Origin: Telopea speciosissima | Taxonomy: Eukaryota > Streptophyta > Magnoliopsida > Proteales > Proteaceae | DNA: 64,000 nt | NCBI RefSeq assembly: GCF_018873765.1 | Contig: NC_057921.1 | Location: 64,469,557 to 64,533,556, forward strand | Direction: 5' to 3' | In this document: in pieces, positions 33,301 to 43,075 of the stretch | Numbering within the stretch: the stretch's first letter is position 1 | Layout: the number at the start of each line of letters is the position of its first letter | Position numbers and translations under genes: made by a program | Notes under the pieces: model-generated | Told to the model about the DNA's origin: nothing | Seen by the model: the letters and a program-made list of their open reading frames with translations, nothing else | The model's database searches: none

Positions 33301-36300
33301 TCCAAGGAGCCTTATGAATTGACTTCAACTCCCAAAAGAAAACGTGCTTCCAATATAATTACTAGTGGCAGTGAGAGTGACAATGATGAAGATAAAATTC
33401 CAATTAGTAAACTAAAGTTGAAGAAGCTCCAAGATTTAACTCATGAACCCACGAGCTCTCCTGTGAATCGGTGTTCTATGACTCCTATTGTGTCTTCTGG
33501 GGATGGCAATGTTGAAGAATCCTTTACTCCTTCAAAGCGGCGTCTGGTGACACTAAGGCAATGTGAAGAAAGGAAGAACGGGTTGGAAAGAATCTCTCAA
33601 GGTCATTTGGGGAGGAATGAGAGTGATGGTGAGTATCAAGTAATGGCTGGCCCAGCTGCTGACAACACTCAAGATCATGAGTGCGAAGATGTTGGTTCTG
33701 ATACTGAGGGTGAAAGTTTGGATGGGTTCATTGTAGATGGTGAAGATGGCGAAGATACTACTTCTGAATCAGAAGATGTAGGGGATGATGATTTGAACTA
33801 TGATCAGGTAATATCAATGATTCGAAGGGACAGAAAAAATAAATCAGGATGGACCTTTGAAGCAGATATGCTCTCTTCCTTTCAGAAGGATCCTGAACTC
33901 TGCATGAAGGCTGTCTGTGCTCTCTATAGGCAGCAAACTGCTGAGGAGAAATCAGTGAAGGGTTCATTGTATATGAACAACCGGGGATTTAGCAAATTTG
34001 ATGCAATCAGGTATGGATTAGGAATGTTTGATTTAATATCTCTACTGACTTACGTATTTGACTTTACTTATTCTGGAGCTTTATAATCTAGCATGCTAAA
34101 TTATTGTTGAACCACTAGGGTTGGAAACATTATTCAAGTCCCATCTGGGAGATATCTTATGTTTTAGTTGGGCATCTTATATCATTTCTGTCCCATCCAC
34201 ATTGGTTGAATAGTTGAAATACACTTGGCAATTTTTGTTCAACTTTTTGTTTGATTTCTTCCTTTTCTACTCCTCCCGACTTATCATTATGCTCCTTAAA
34301 ATCCATGTAATTTACCTTATCTTTTTATAAGCTCTGGTGCCTGCATGGCCCGCCTAGGAAGGGATTCCTGCGCCTCACAAATATCTGCCATGTAACAGCT
34401 CAGATGGGACCAAATTTTCTGGACAGGTAGACCCAAGGTTGCCTGGCACATATCAAATTTCAGCACAAACGGTGTTTGCCAAGTAGCAAATTAGAACTTT
34501 GAAAAATAAGGACTATTATAATACGCAGTTGTGGTCGGAGACTCGGAGTACCAGTAAGCATGCATGGACATACACGGATTGGTATTTGATTGAGTTGGGC
34601 TCTGAAATATGACATGTGGCTTATCCAGACCATGTTCTCTCTGTCCAATGGTTGGATAGCCACCTCACTTGTCCATGTGACACAGAGAGTGGGACCCTTC
34701 CTAAGTAGCACAAAAAACCTTTTTTCCTTTTTTCAATATATGAAAACGAATGATAGCCCATCCCAGGTAATATTCGGGTTAAAAAAAATAAAAAAAATTT
34801 CATAGCCCATACCATGTACTGCACATTTTAATGCCACGCCTATTTTCTTTTATTCTTAGGTACCAAAAGAGTGTCCCAGTGCACAAGGCTCCTGCTACTG
34901 CAGGGTCTGGGAGGGGCAAATGTACGCAGCCTTACCCAGCTTCGCAGAGAGGCTGTTTCCATGTTTTGAGCCCACAACCTGATGGTTGCAATAGCACAAC
35001 TTAACTGTTGGGCCAAGGCTCGCCCACTTCCTACGTTACCCTTCATCCTAAATGCAACTACAACAACAACTCAGCCTTATCCCAACTAAATGGGGTCGGC
35101 TACATGGATCCCAGTAGAAACAAAAAATTAATAATAAGTAGAAAGAGAACACAACAAAGACACAAACTCTAGGGCATTGACCCAACTTAGCTACAAACTA
35201 CATCATAGTTGCTCAACATTCCGCTCTTGTCCTCGAGAAAGGTGTGTAATACAACAACGTCCCGACAACAAAGTCCAACTCCAATCAGCTCTGTTTGAAG
35301 TCATAGAGGGAGCGAGGCCTAAGCTAAGCATGTCTTTCTTCACCACTTCTCCCATGGTTATCCTAGGCCTGTCTCTAGCTCTATTGGTTCCCTCAATCTG
35401 AATCAGGCACTCCTTCGAATTGGGGCATTCGAGGCCTCCGTTGAACATGGCCATGCCACCTCAAGCGACTCTCTCTAAGTTGATCATGGATCGGAGCTAC
35501 TCCCAATCCAACTCTAATATGGTCATTTCTTACTTTATCCTTCCTAGTTTTCGCACACATCCATCTCAACATTCCCATCTCTGCAACTCCAAGTTTATTT
35601 ATATAACACTTCTTCACAGCCTAACATTCCGCATCGTATATCATAGCTAGTCTAGTGACAGTCCTATAAAATTCTACTTCAAGTTTTAAAGGAATACACC
35701 GATCACACAGAACTCCGAACGCACTTCTTCATTTCATCCACCCTACTTTAATCCTCTGGGCGACATTGTCTTCTATGTCACCCTCCTTATTTATGATTGA
35801 TCCCAGGTATCCAAATAGTGACTTTGTGAGATCTCCCTCTAACCAATAAAAAACCCTTCATCCTAAATATATTACCATATTTGCACTTATGATTACTCTT
35901 ATATCTGTCCCATTTTTATGCGTCCTAATGTCCTCTTGTTTCTTTTTTCTACCTAGACTGCTTTCATCCAAAATATATTACCATTTTGCCCCTTAATTAG
36001 GTATGAGTGATGCCTTAGCCATACAATATAGTGGATTCCACTGCTGTACACGAACTGACAGAAGGGCCCGCTAGGTCAAACAGTTGAGGCACTGATGGTA
36101 TCTTATGAGCTCATAGGCTAGCATTTTCCATTATCCTCTTAGGATCCTTGCTGGAGTATATTGAAATAAATTTACGAAAATGCCTCTACATTTTATTACA
36201 CTGAATGGAATTTTTGTAAGGATCGAGTTTTCCCATATCCACGGTTAAGGGAGAATCCCTTTACAGATGGGTTCGGATGGTGTAAATAGGGTATAACCAT

Positions 36301-37061
36301 GTAAGGGAACAATGGGGGTAAAATCGACTTCATACTATTGGGGGGTTTGGGAAGAACATTTATAACCCTTGATGGGTATACTTTTTCTGCACCCGCCACG
36401 GTGCAGGAAAATTTTTGCCTTTTTGTAATTTTATGAAATTTTAAACTCAGTTTTTAACAACTTCTGGTGCTTGTTTTTGTCTGATTAATACTAAGATAGG
36501 TGTACAGTCCTCCATCACATAGATCCACAAATGCCTCTTCACGTATACCATATGGCAAGAGGAGATGGTAGCTAGTGTAACGACACCTATAATGATCATC
36601 TTAGAAATAGTAAGACTACCCTTACCTCTTACATAATAATAGTAAGAATATCATTATCAATTGTCTTATAACTCTGAGACTACTATATATCCTATAATAC
36701 TGATTAGGTTATATTTAATATTAAATATATGGCATACACTCCTGCTGCACGTGCCCTTAATTTCTTAGTTAAAGAGAGCCTGTGCATCAAGATTTATATG
36801 CATTACATAATTTCTCATCGGGCTTTGCTGTATTTACCATGTTCGTTTATATGTCTTCTGATATATGTTTGCTCTAGAGGAACTAATTTGGCCGAGTTTC
36901 TGCTGGATGGGGACCCAATGGGGGAGCTCAAGAAGACTGTTGAGGAGCTGGAGAAGCACATGTCAGGAGGACTAGATGAGTGCAGAAGACTAGCTAGCCA
37001 CTACTCCAAGCAATTGTTCAAGATTTACCAGAACAAAGAGGACCCTTTCTTCCATAGTTGA
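21373..37061 (+). CDS. coiled-coil/acidic plant-conserved protein, three main exons, 5' frameshift
   Basis: Proposed join: 21373-22380, 32906-34010, 36878-37061. Splice sites are CACAG|GTATTA, TAAAG|GTCTT, ATCAG|GTATGG and CTCTAG|AGG, with phases 1 and 2 agreeing throughout. Exon 1 encodes a long Glu/Lys/Leu heptad coiled coil. Exon 2 encodes an acidic, Ser-rich region with IEIVDSDDE, a basic TPKRKR nuclear-localisation-like motif, SKRRLVTLRQC, an acidic GFIVDGEDGED patch, and then a conserved ADMLSSFQKDPELCMKAVCA block. Exon 3 encodes GTNLAEFLLDGDPMG...LASHYSKQLFKIYQNKEDPFF. The frame opened by the ATG at 21373 (MVETRVLEPGTPVGAD) stops at 21454-21456. Inserting one base near 21444 would make it continue into the coiled coil, so a 1-base deletion or an assembly error is likely. 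From the in-frame ATG at 21546 the join gives 707 codons. I recognise a plant-conserved uncharacterised, probably nuclear protein. Two separate genes remain possible. Confidence 0.6.
23158..23225 (+). other. possible alternative (stop-containing) exon in intron 1
   Basis: After a good acceptor (TTCTTTCACAG|TT), a 68-base open stretch joins in phase to the exon ending at 22380 and reads VAKIEGSRDDGPINCIKEKIGL before TGA at 23223-23225. It could be an alternative terminal exon giving a short coiled-coil protein, a nonsense-mediated-decay exon, or, using a weak internal donor at 23178, a 7-codon microexon that keeps frame. Confidence 0.35.
23558..24244. repeat. 347-bp tandem duplication inside the LINE
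   Basis: The segment starting CTAAGTGAGCGAGACTTTAT at 23558 starts again at 23905. The two copies run in parallel up to the TATCCTTCCTAGTT motif (23891-23904 and about 24231-24244), with scattered substitutions and small indels. The duplicated unit covers the LINE ORF C-terminus and appears after divergence from related copies. Confidence 0.85.
24974..25245 (+). repeat. copia 5' LTR (272 bp)
   Basis: Begins TGTTGAGATAAGG and ends GGCTGTTTACA. It is followed at 25246 by TGGTATCAAAGCC, a one-base variant of the initiator-Met tRNA primer site. It contains a G-run near 25145 and a TATAAATAAG box near 25194 consistent with an LTR promoter. Confidence 0.9.
25854..26525 (+). pseudogene. copia gag
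   Basis: A 223-codon frame with the plant copia gag pattern: KLDGTNYLIWATSLSLTVAG near the start, the VKGTYGRSGSGAQVYEIKK segment in the middle, and VLGRVPFPTLEETFSYVHSE at the end. It ends TGA at 26523-26525. The next coding part starts in a different frame at the same spot, so a small indel has separated gag from its zinc knuckle. Confidence 0.85.
26522..28219 (+). pseudogene. copia gag knuckle, protease and integrase
   Basis: The frame contains, in order: the zinc knuckle CEHCHKPYHTKAQCWKLHG; the protease active site WIIDSGATDPM; an integrase zinc region with two His and two Cys (HKWHFRLGH ... CEPC); and integrase core Asp/Asp/Glu positions in HIDVWGP, RSDNGKEY and NGVAERKNR. It then runs into a frameshift stop at 28217-28219. 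Confidence 0.88.
28223..30178 (+). pseudogene. copia reverse transcriptase and RNase H, broken by stops
   Basis: RT begins around WKAAMMAEMEALKKNNTW, then KWVFVVK, KARLVAKGFTQ, an in-frame TAG (28883-28885) where a Gln codon is usual, ETFAPVAKL, DVKNVFLSG, LYGLKQLPRAW, the catalytic YVDD (near 29233) and YFLGIEV. A TGA at 29669-29671 (probably from GGA) precedes RNase H, with [43 protein letters not shown] and DRHFIKEKL. The final residues are LVKLGMIDIFAPT just before the purine tract. Confidence 0.9.
30186..30442 (+). repeat. copia 3' LTR (257 bp)
   Basis: Matches the 5' LTR throughout, except for a 13-base deletion after CGATTCCTAG, a shorter G-run and about eight substitutions. It ends GGCTGTTTACA and is followed by the TATGG duplication. 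Confidence 0.9.
30901..32905. other. remainder of intron 1 of the coiled-coil gene
   Basis: No exon or complete element recognised. A minus-strand open frame at 31658-31912 (KVHQQVIEYTLCDKL... LEFYHQLNPKLRRG) looks like decayed coding sequence of unknown origin. Its boundaries and family are not identifiable by eye. Confidence 0.35.
34011..34859. other. start of intron 2 of the coiled-coil gene
   Basis: AT-rich intronic sequence. The segment 34560-34690 ('ttggtatttgattgag..atgacatgtggctta..gtccaatggttgga') looks like a dispersed repeat, and a similar 'gacacgtgatt..aatggttga' text occurs near 6660-6720. No gene seen. Confidence 0.35.
34860..35026 (-). mobile_element. Au-type SINE
   Basis: On the minus strand from 35026: TGGGCGAGCCTTGGCCCAAC, then an internal B-box-like GGTTGTGGGCTCAAAAC, GGAAACAGCCTCT, GGGTAAGGCTGCGTACA, and a 3' part GCAGGAGCCTTGTGCACTGG ending in a short T-run before GGTA. 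This order is the established structure of the plant Au SINE (tRNA-derived, pol III transcribed, mobilised by LINEs). It is inserted in intron 2. Confidence 0.85.
35038..35868 (-). mobile_element. 5'-truncated LINE (35054-35852) with 16-bp TSD
   Basis: ACCCTTCATCCTAAAT occurs at 35038-35053 and 35853-35868, exactly flanking a minus-strand LINE fragment. The tail (TTG)n plus GGGATAAGGCTGAG lies at the left. ORF pieces MLRWMCAKTRKDKVRNDHIR, RLRWHGHVQRRP and GEVVKKDMLSLGLAPSMTSN are recognisable, in two frames. A long target duplication and 5' truncation are typical of LINE target-primed reverse transcription. It belongs to the same family as the LINE copies at 14.0 and 23.3 kb. Confidence 0.9.
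35869..36877. other. end of intron 2 of the coiled-coil gene
   Basis: No gene seen. A segment at about 36218-36345 ('gagttttcccatatccacggttaagggaga..gatgggttcggatggt..atagggtata') is related to 38325-38430, both being copies of an unnamed dispersed repeat. The polypyrimidine-poor acceptor gctctag|AGG lies at 36871-36877. Confidence 0.4.
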
Positions 37062-37552
37062 CAGTCCAACAAAGCTTGAATGAGAGAGCTTGGGAAGCAT
37101 ATCATGCTGGCTTTGAATTGTTCCCCTCTTTCATGTTGCTGTAAGTCTTTCCCTATAAATGCTCATGGATAGTTTATATGTAATGGTACATCCTATGTTA
37201 AATGATCCCGTCCCTAGTTTTCTGTTGTGATGTACAGGGGGAATTCAGATGGCTTCTTTTTGCTGTTATCACCCATTGTATAGTGGGTTGCCTTTCAGTT
37301 TTTGGTGCCGGAATTAGTAGATGTTCTTTTTGCCATATGTGCCTCTGTGGTAACTCTGTGGTATAGTGGATGTTCTGTTGCTATTTATTGTGGGGGGCTG
37401 CGTTTTGTTTCACCCACGGCGAAATAGTGAATCTCTCAATCCATGAGTTCCAGTAGTTGGAATGGATTCCTGGAATAGGGCTAGGATATTACAGACTCCG
37501 TACAATAGAGGGGCAGAGTGAATAATGACTCTCAATGGTGGCTGAGAACAAC
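37062..37552. other. 3' flank of the coiled-coil gene
   Basis: Probably contains the 3' UTR of the upstream gene (AT-rich with several AATAAA-like motifs absent or weak). No other feature was recognised. Confidence 0.35.
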
Positions 37553-37640
37553 TATCTAGCGCAGTTGGTAGCAGTGTGGAGTGTAAAAGCCCATTCTACC
37601 GGGAGGTCTTGGGTTCAAGCCTCTTGGTTCTCATCTTCCC
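37553..37640 (+). repeat. tRNA-derived SINE head or tRNA-like relic
   Basis: TAGCGCAGTTGG (about 37557-37568) matches the tRNA A-box consensus and GGTTCAAGCCT (about 37611-37621) nearly matches the B box, about 43 bases apart. No acceptor stem or anticodon arm can be paired, so it is not a functional tRNA. A pol III-transcribed SINE 5' end is the better reading. No terminal tail or target duplication was fixed. Confidence 0.5.
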
Positions 37641-40600
37641 TTCCCCCACCTCCCCCACCCACCCATAGAATAGGTACCTATCAAGACTCTCAATGGCAGT
37701 TAGATTCTCTTCACGTTGGTGAAGACAAAACTTTAGCCTTATTTGAATAGCTTGGTTTCCTTGGCTTCTTGCATTATGTACAAATATGAATATTAAACCA
37801 AACCCAAACCGGACAGAAATCAAAGCTGTTCCTGATGACAAACTGATTCAACCTGAAACCGAACTTTTCTTATTAGTTTGGTTTCGTATCCTCTATTTCC
37901 ACACCGAAAGCGACTCAATCCAAACCCAAACTAGCTTAAACTGACCGATTGACACCCTAGTTGCAGCATTTGAGAAACAACAATAAAATTTTTTGTTTAT
38001 TTTTTGTGTGTTAGTGGGGGGGGTGGTTTGGTTTGGGGTGGGGAAGAAAATTATAGAAATAAGCGTTGTATCTAGTGTAAAGGTTTAACTACAAAAATAT
38101 TATTGATGCTTTTCTTTATGATGCATATGAATCATCAATCATGCCTTCCTTATTAAGGGAACCAGGCCACCTGCCTACTCATCTTGTGTTATTGGCTTTC
38201 TAACCGTTAATTAAAAAAATGCTCACTTATCTTTTCCTTGTGTATGTTAGAATGCTGACTTTCCACCATTTTCAGTGGGGAAATCTTGTTGGCATCTTAG
38301 AATATTCTATTTCTAAGTAAATATTTTAAGACCCAGTTTTCCAAACCCTGGTCAAGGGGAGACGACCGATGGGTTGCGATGGTATCCATAGGGTATAGGG
38401 AAACACTATGAGGGATATTATTAATTTCATAGTAATGGTCATTCAATAACATTTTAAAAAGAATCCAACGACCCAAAGTCATGTCTTCTCCCAATCCGAA
38501 TCAATCACAATCATTCATTTTGTTATCTGTCAATTTTTATGGGGTTTGAAGTTTTGTGGATAAGTGAGCCCCAAGATCTCGTACTCACATGTTTCAAATT
38601 AATTAGAATTGGCCATGTGACAAAATAAGCCATTAAAAATATTTAACAATACGTTTAGGAGGCACATGACTATGAGGGTATGCATGGACATATATAAAGA
38701 TAGTAGACATTATATGAAAGGATGGTTAATTGAATTTGAGCTGAAATTCGACACATTATCAGTTCAAACCATTCCCTACATATTTGATGGATCGATTCAC
38801 TATGGTGGCAGAGCAAGTGTTATGGTTGCAAGTCATTTGTCACCATTTTTTCTGTTATAATTGAGATTTTGTCGCAAAATTAAGGATTTGTTTTTGGTAA
38901 ACATTACAAAACTAAACTTAATATCCCTGGAGGTTTAAAATTAGGAAATCAAGATCTGGATCGGTCCCAACAAGGATCGATTCATAATTGATAGAAATCG
39001 CCAAAAAAAAACCCCCTTTAAACCCTAATTTTCATACAGAATCAGACTGATCTGCTTCAATTAGAAGTTTCAGAACCAGCCTTTGCTAGTTTTGATCCGA
39101 ATTCGCTAGAATCCGATTTGATTTTTCAAACCCTGATACTGAAAGAGCGTATCCAATGTATGAGGCCCCGCCATTATAGGGTTTGAGAAGAGTTATAAGT
39201 CACTTACCTTCACTTTGTAAAGAAGCTATTTCTTGACTTGAACACGCACTCACTACGTCACAATGGAACAATCATATTGTTGTGCCTGAGGTCCACCTCT
39301 AATCCCTCTTTCTATCTCCCATACTTTGTACAAGGCTGCCATTATGGGAGCACTGCCGTCTGGAATTTGGGTAAAGTGAAGTTTTTTTTTTTTTTTTTTT
39401 TGGTTAAAAAAAATTTAATAGGTTATGTGAAGTTGTGACATCAAACAGATATGAGTTGCAAGGGGATTTGTGAACATGGAGTAGTTAAAAGGAATTTGGA
39501 TTCCAGTTCGAGAATTAGACTTCCAACATCCAATGTTAATTTTTAATCATATCTCTTTGATTTGTTAATTAAACTACTACCAATTAGATTTGTAACCTTA
39601 AATCTTCTTCATTACTTTTTAATTTTTAAATTAGTAGCAATCGTTTTAATTAATTGAATGTGGTAAATTTGGTGACCTGTTTCATAATTTGAAACATGAA
39701 GCCCTAGTTTATTGCCCTCTAGTGGTCCTCTTTATCTAGTTGATTCCCATATTTCATTATCTAATAATTTTAACTATTGGATATCAAGGGAGTAGTCTCG
39801 AACATAGTTAAAAAGTGAATAACCAAGAAGTTTAGTTAGGGTTGTAAATGAATAGTCAAAATTCGTTTTCGTATCCATTTTGCATTATTCGAATCCGTCC
39901 AAAAGCTAAATGGATGCGGATACGGATAGACTATAGTTATCCGAAAAGCTATATTTACATGTAAACGGATAAAATATTCGATCTATATCCGTGTCCTTAT
40001 CCGTTTAGCACTATTAGAATTCGTCCGAAAACTAATTGGATGCGGATACGAATATAGCACTATCCGAGCCGAATCCGATCCATTTATATCCCTAAGCTTA
40101 GTTCGATTGGATATATTTAAGGCAACGTTTGATTGCAAGGGAAATTAAAAAGAGAAATAAAATCAAAAAATTTCAAACCTAAAGATCGAAATTTTTATAA
40201 TCATTACCCCATGTGAGATAGTTATTTAATTGTGATTTTTTTAAGTCCATTAAATAAATGGGCCAGAACTTAGCCAATCCATGGATTTAGTTCATGGCAT
40301 TGGTCTGCGATACCCATACATATCAGCCTAATTCCAGATCAAAACATCATTTTTTATTAAAAAAAATTATATTTATATCGTATAAGTTAGGTATCAATAT
40401 GGTTCACCAATAATACCGCTACAAAGTGACCAATACCATTGATCCAATATTGATTCCTAAAACCTTCCTATAAACCGTGGGCCCAGCACAAGAGAGAGCT
40501 GTGGGCCATGAGTCAAAAGTCTTTTAATTGGTCCACGGACCATGGTTCCAAGAATCAGTATCGGATTATATAAATCGGACGATCCCAGGCTGGGGATCAG

Positions 40601-42300
40601 TATCTCCTAGTTTGAATATATTTTTTTTTATTTATTATTTTTCCGCTAATACTGGGACGATCCAAGGCCCAATACAAAAAAGTAGGATTTTCTAGCCTTA
40701 CATGCCAATCCAGACCAATAGAGGTCGATCTAGATGAGCATCAGATCGGTATCTTTCTCGATGCCCGATTACTAAAACCATGTTTGTACCACATAGTGGG
40801 GGCTGAATATTGTAGATAGGCCCATTTATTGTGCCATGTGGACAAATGAATAGTCCATTTTAACAGTTGGATAGAGAAGGCTTGGCCTAGATTAGGGTTG
40901 TCAATCGATCAACCTAGATCGGTTTCGATCATGCTTAATTGATCCTCATCAATTTAAGGCCCCGTACTATTTAATAATCAGAACTCGTAAGCCAAGGCAT
41001 GGACATTTTTTTCTCCGGTCACTTGGTTACTAGTCCATAAATGGACCAATCGACTCATCGAGTTATAAACAAGTCATAAATAGACTATAATCGAGATTAA
41101 TGGGCTTAAATGGGTTAATTGGGCTATAAAATGGTCGATTATCGATCAGTCATAATATTCAATCATTCCCGATTGAGTGGCCGTCGGGTTTTACGTATGA
41201 ACTTTGTACACCTTCAGTCTAGATTAGTCATGTCAACTTTTTGACACCTTTAGTCGAGATTAATTTTGTGTCAATTATTGACACCTTTAGTCTAGATTAA
41301 TCATGTGTCAAATTTTTTTTATACGTATGACCAATTCTCAACACCTATTCCTTTTTACTTCAAGAAATGCCCCTTTGTGTGCCCTAAATGACACTCGATG
41401 AGTGATGTATTGAGAACTCTCATCAAGTTTTTAAATCAAGGTATCAATAATGGTATCCGTCTCAATCGATACTCATATCAATACGGTTCAATCATATCAA
41501 GCCAAATCAGGCGATTTTAAATAAGAAAACATCATTTTGGACCATTTTGTCCTTGATACATACCATTCCATTGATCCCATATTGGTCAAAACACGATATC
41601 GTCAACAATCGATGTCGACACAAATCAACCGATACAAACGATTCAATACCACTACATTTTTTTTTTTTTTTGGGGAAGAATTCAATACCACTGCATGTAT
41701 CATGTATGTGCAGCAAGTAAGAAATCGTTTGTGTCCATGTATGTGTATGAACACTTGAGATCTAAGCACGATTTAATAAAGAAATATCATAAAAATAAAC
41801 GATTGAGATCTATGATGTGATTTTGATTTGGAAACGTCATTAATAAATGTGACATGGATATCAACCCATAAAATAAAATAAAATGTCTGGTTACTCTTTC
41901 TCTTTCTCCGCGATTCAAGATTCCAGATATCTGGCCGGCATAGAGAGAAAGAGGGGGCCCTCAGCCCAGAGCAAACCAAGGTACTGTTTTCGAATCTTAT
42001 ATTACATCTATCTCCAAAAATATATATATAGAGAGAGATTTTTTTTGTTGGTAGAAGAGATTTTTCTTATTTAATGGTTAAGGTTACGGTACCACCGAAA
42101 TTCCTTTATCTGTGTACGATAGGAACATTCATACATACATGTAGAAGAAGAACAACAATTCAAGCGGTTGTTATGTAAAAATCTGAATCCTCGATGAGGC
42201 GATGAGACATTTTATACTCTTGTTATTTTGTTTTCAAATTCTCATCATCCCTTCTTTCTTACCGATTTTTCGCCTTCATTCTCGTTTTTTTTTTTGTGTG
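37641..42300. other. intergenic region with dispersed and tandem repeats
   Basis: No gene supported. Recognisable content: an old repeat with 'tttggtttcg..ccgaaac' text (37840-37970); a dispersed repeat copy at 38325-38430; a duplicated segment with CGAATCCGTCC/GGATGCGGATACG at about 39889-39930 and 40014-40055; and three imperfect copies of a ~45-base unit ('gacacctttagtctagattaatcatgtgtcaa') at about 41207-41320. Long poly-T runs lie at 39380-39400 and 41659-41672. All open frames are short and without domains. Confidence 0.45.
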
Positions 42301-42361
42301 TTTTCTGATGGATAAAATGCTAACGAGGGAGCGAGAGAGGAAGAGATATCTTTCAGTTCAA

Positions 42362-42986
42362 GTAAGTTTGTGAGTTTTGCGACCTCATCTTTCTTGATAC
42401 TCTACTTCTTTCAAGCTTTTAGGGTTTTCGTGGTTGTATTTGAGTTTCTTGATTGGGCGATTAATCTGTGTGGCCACCATATATGGTAGATTTTTCTCAT
42501 TGCGGTTGCGTTTTCGGTTTGAATTTTTATGGAATTGAATTGCTTATTCATTAACTTTTTTGGGTTTGTGCAAGCTGGTTTTGCGGATAGGGATTCGTTG
42601 TGTTGTTGCTCTGGTGTTGGTTTCCCTATATCTCGTTTCTTTAAAAACTTATATTTTGTAAAGTTTTGATGAATTATTGTTTGCTATGAATATGAGCTTT
42701 GTAGATTATGTGGTTCTTTTAGTTAGTTTCGAACTTCTAATGATTTTGCTTACTGGACGGTCGGATTGATTTTTTATCTTTGTCATTTATTTTTCTATTT
42801 CTCGTTGGGTATTATTATTTTTGTTAGCCGTTGATGGTCGTTTGAGTGGTGTTGAGACTGCGATTTCGAGCAGATTTTGATTGTTTCTACGTCGTTAGTT
42901 ATGGGGTTTATTTTATTTTACCCCAAATGTACTCAGCTTATTCAAGAGGTCGATGCCATTGTTTTTGTCGTCAATGGTTACTGCAG
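42362..42986 (+). other. probable 5'-UTR intron of the SPA2-like gene
   Basis: A strong donor TTCAA|GTAAGT (intron begins 42362) and an acceptor TTACTGCAG|GG (intron ends 42986) bracket a T-rich segment typical of plant introns. It lies just upstream of the SPA2-like start codon. T-rich, ATG-poor sequence upstream (42180-42361) would be the first leader exon. No transcript data were available, so this is inference. Confidence 0.5.
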
Positions 42987-42992
42987 GGTTCG

Positions 42993-43075
42993 ATGAAACC
43001 AGTCAATTGGAAGGTCACATCATCCTGTTTGATGATTGAATGAAGTACATCTGCATGCATGGAGAGAGCTGGTGA
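42993..43075 (+). promoter_or_regulatory. two upstream ORFs before the SPA2-like start
   Basis: uORF1 (42993-43043) is ATG AAA CCA ... ATG ATT GAA TGA, 16 codons. Its stop overlaps the ATG of uORF2 (43040-43075, [11 protein letters not shown] stop), which runs past the main ATG at 43059 in another frame. If the leader begins upstream of 42986, both would be met by scanning ribosomes before the main start, implying translational dampening. Confidence 0.5.

Noticed and set aside
34590-34824. Overlapping 70-codon frames on both strands
   Set aside because: They fall in intron 2 of the coiled-coil gene in repeat-like text with no domain.
37553-37640. tRNA gene call from A- and B-box-like motifs
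   Set aside because: No acceptor stem pairing or anticodon arm can be formed; a tRNA-derived SINE or relic explains the motifs better.
40551-40782. Element with CATGGTTCCAAGAATC and inverse CATGGTTTTAGTAATC ends, similar to the hAT-like element at 12023-12460
   Set aside because: The flanks (CCACGGAC and TTTGTACC) show no target duplication and the inner match is poor, so a mobile element call is not supported.
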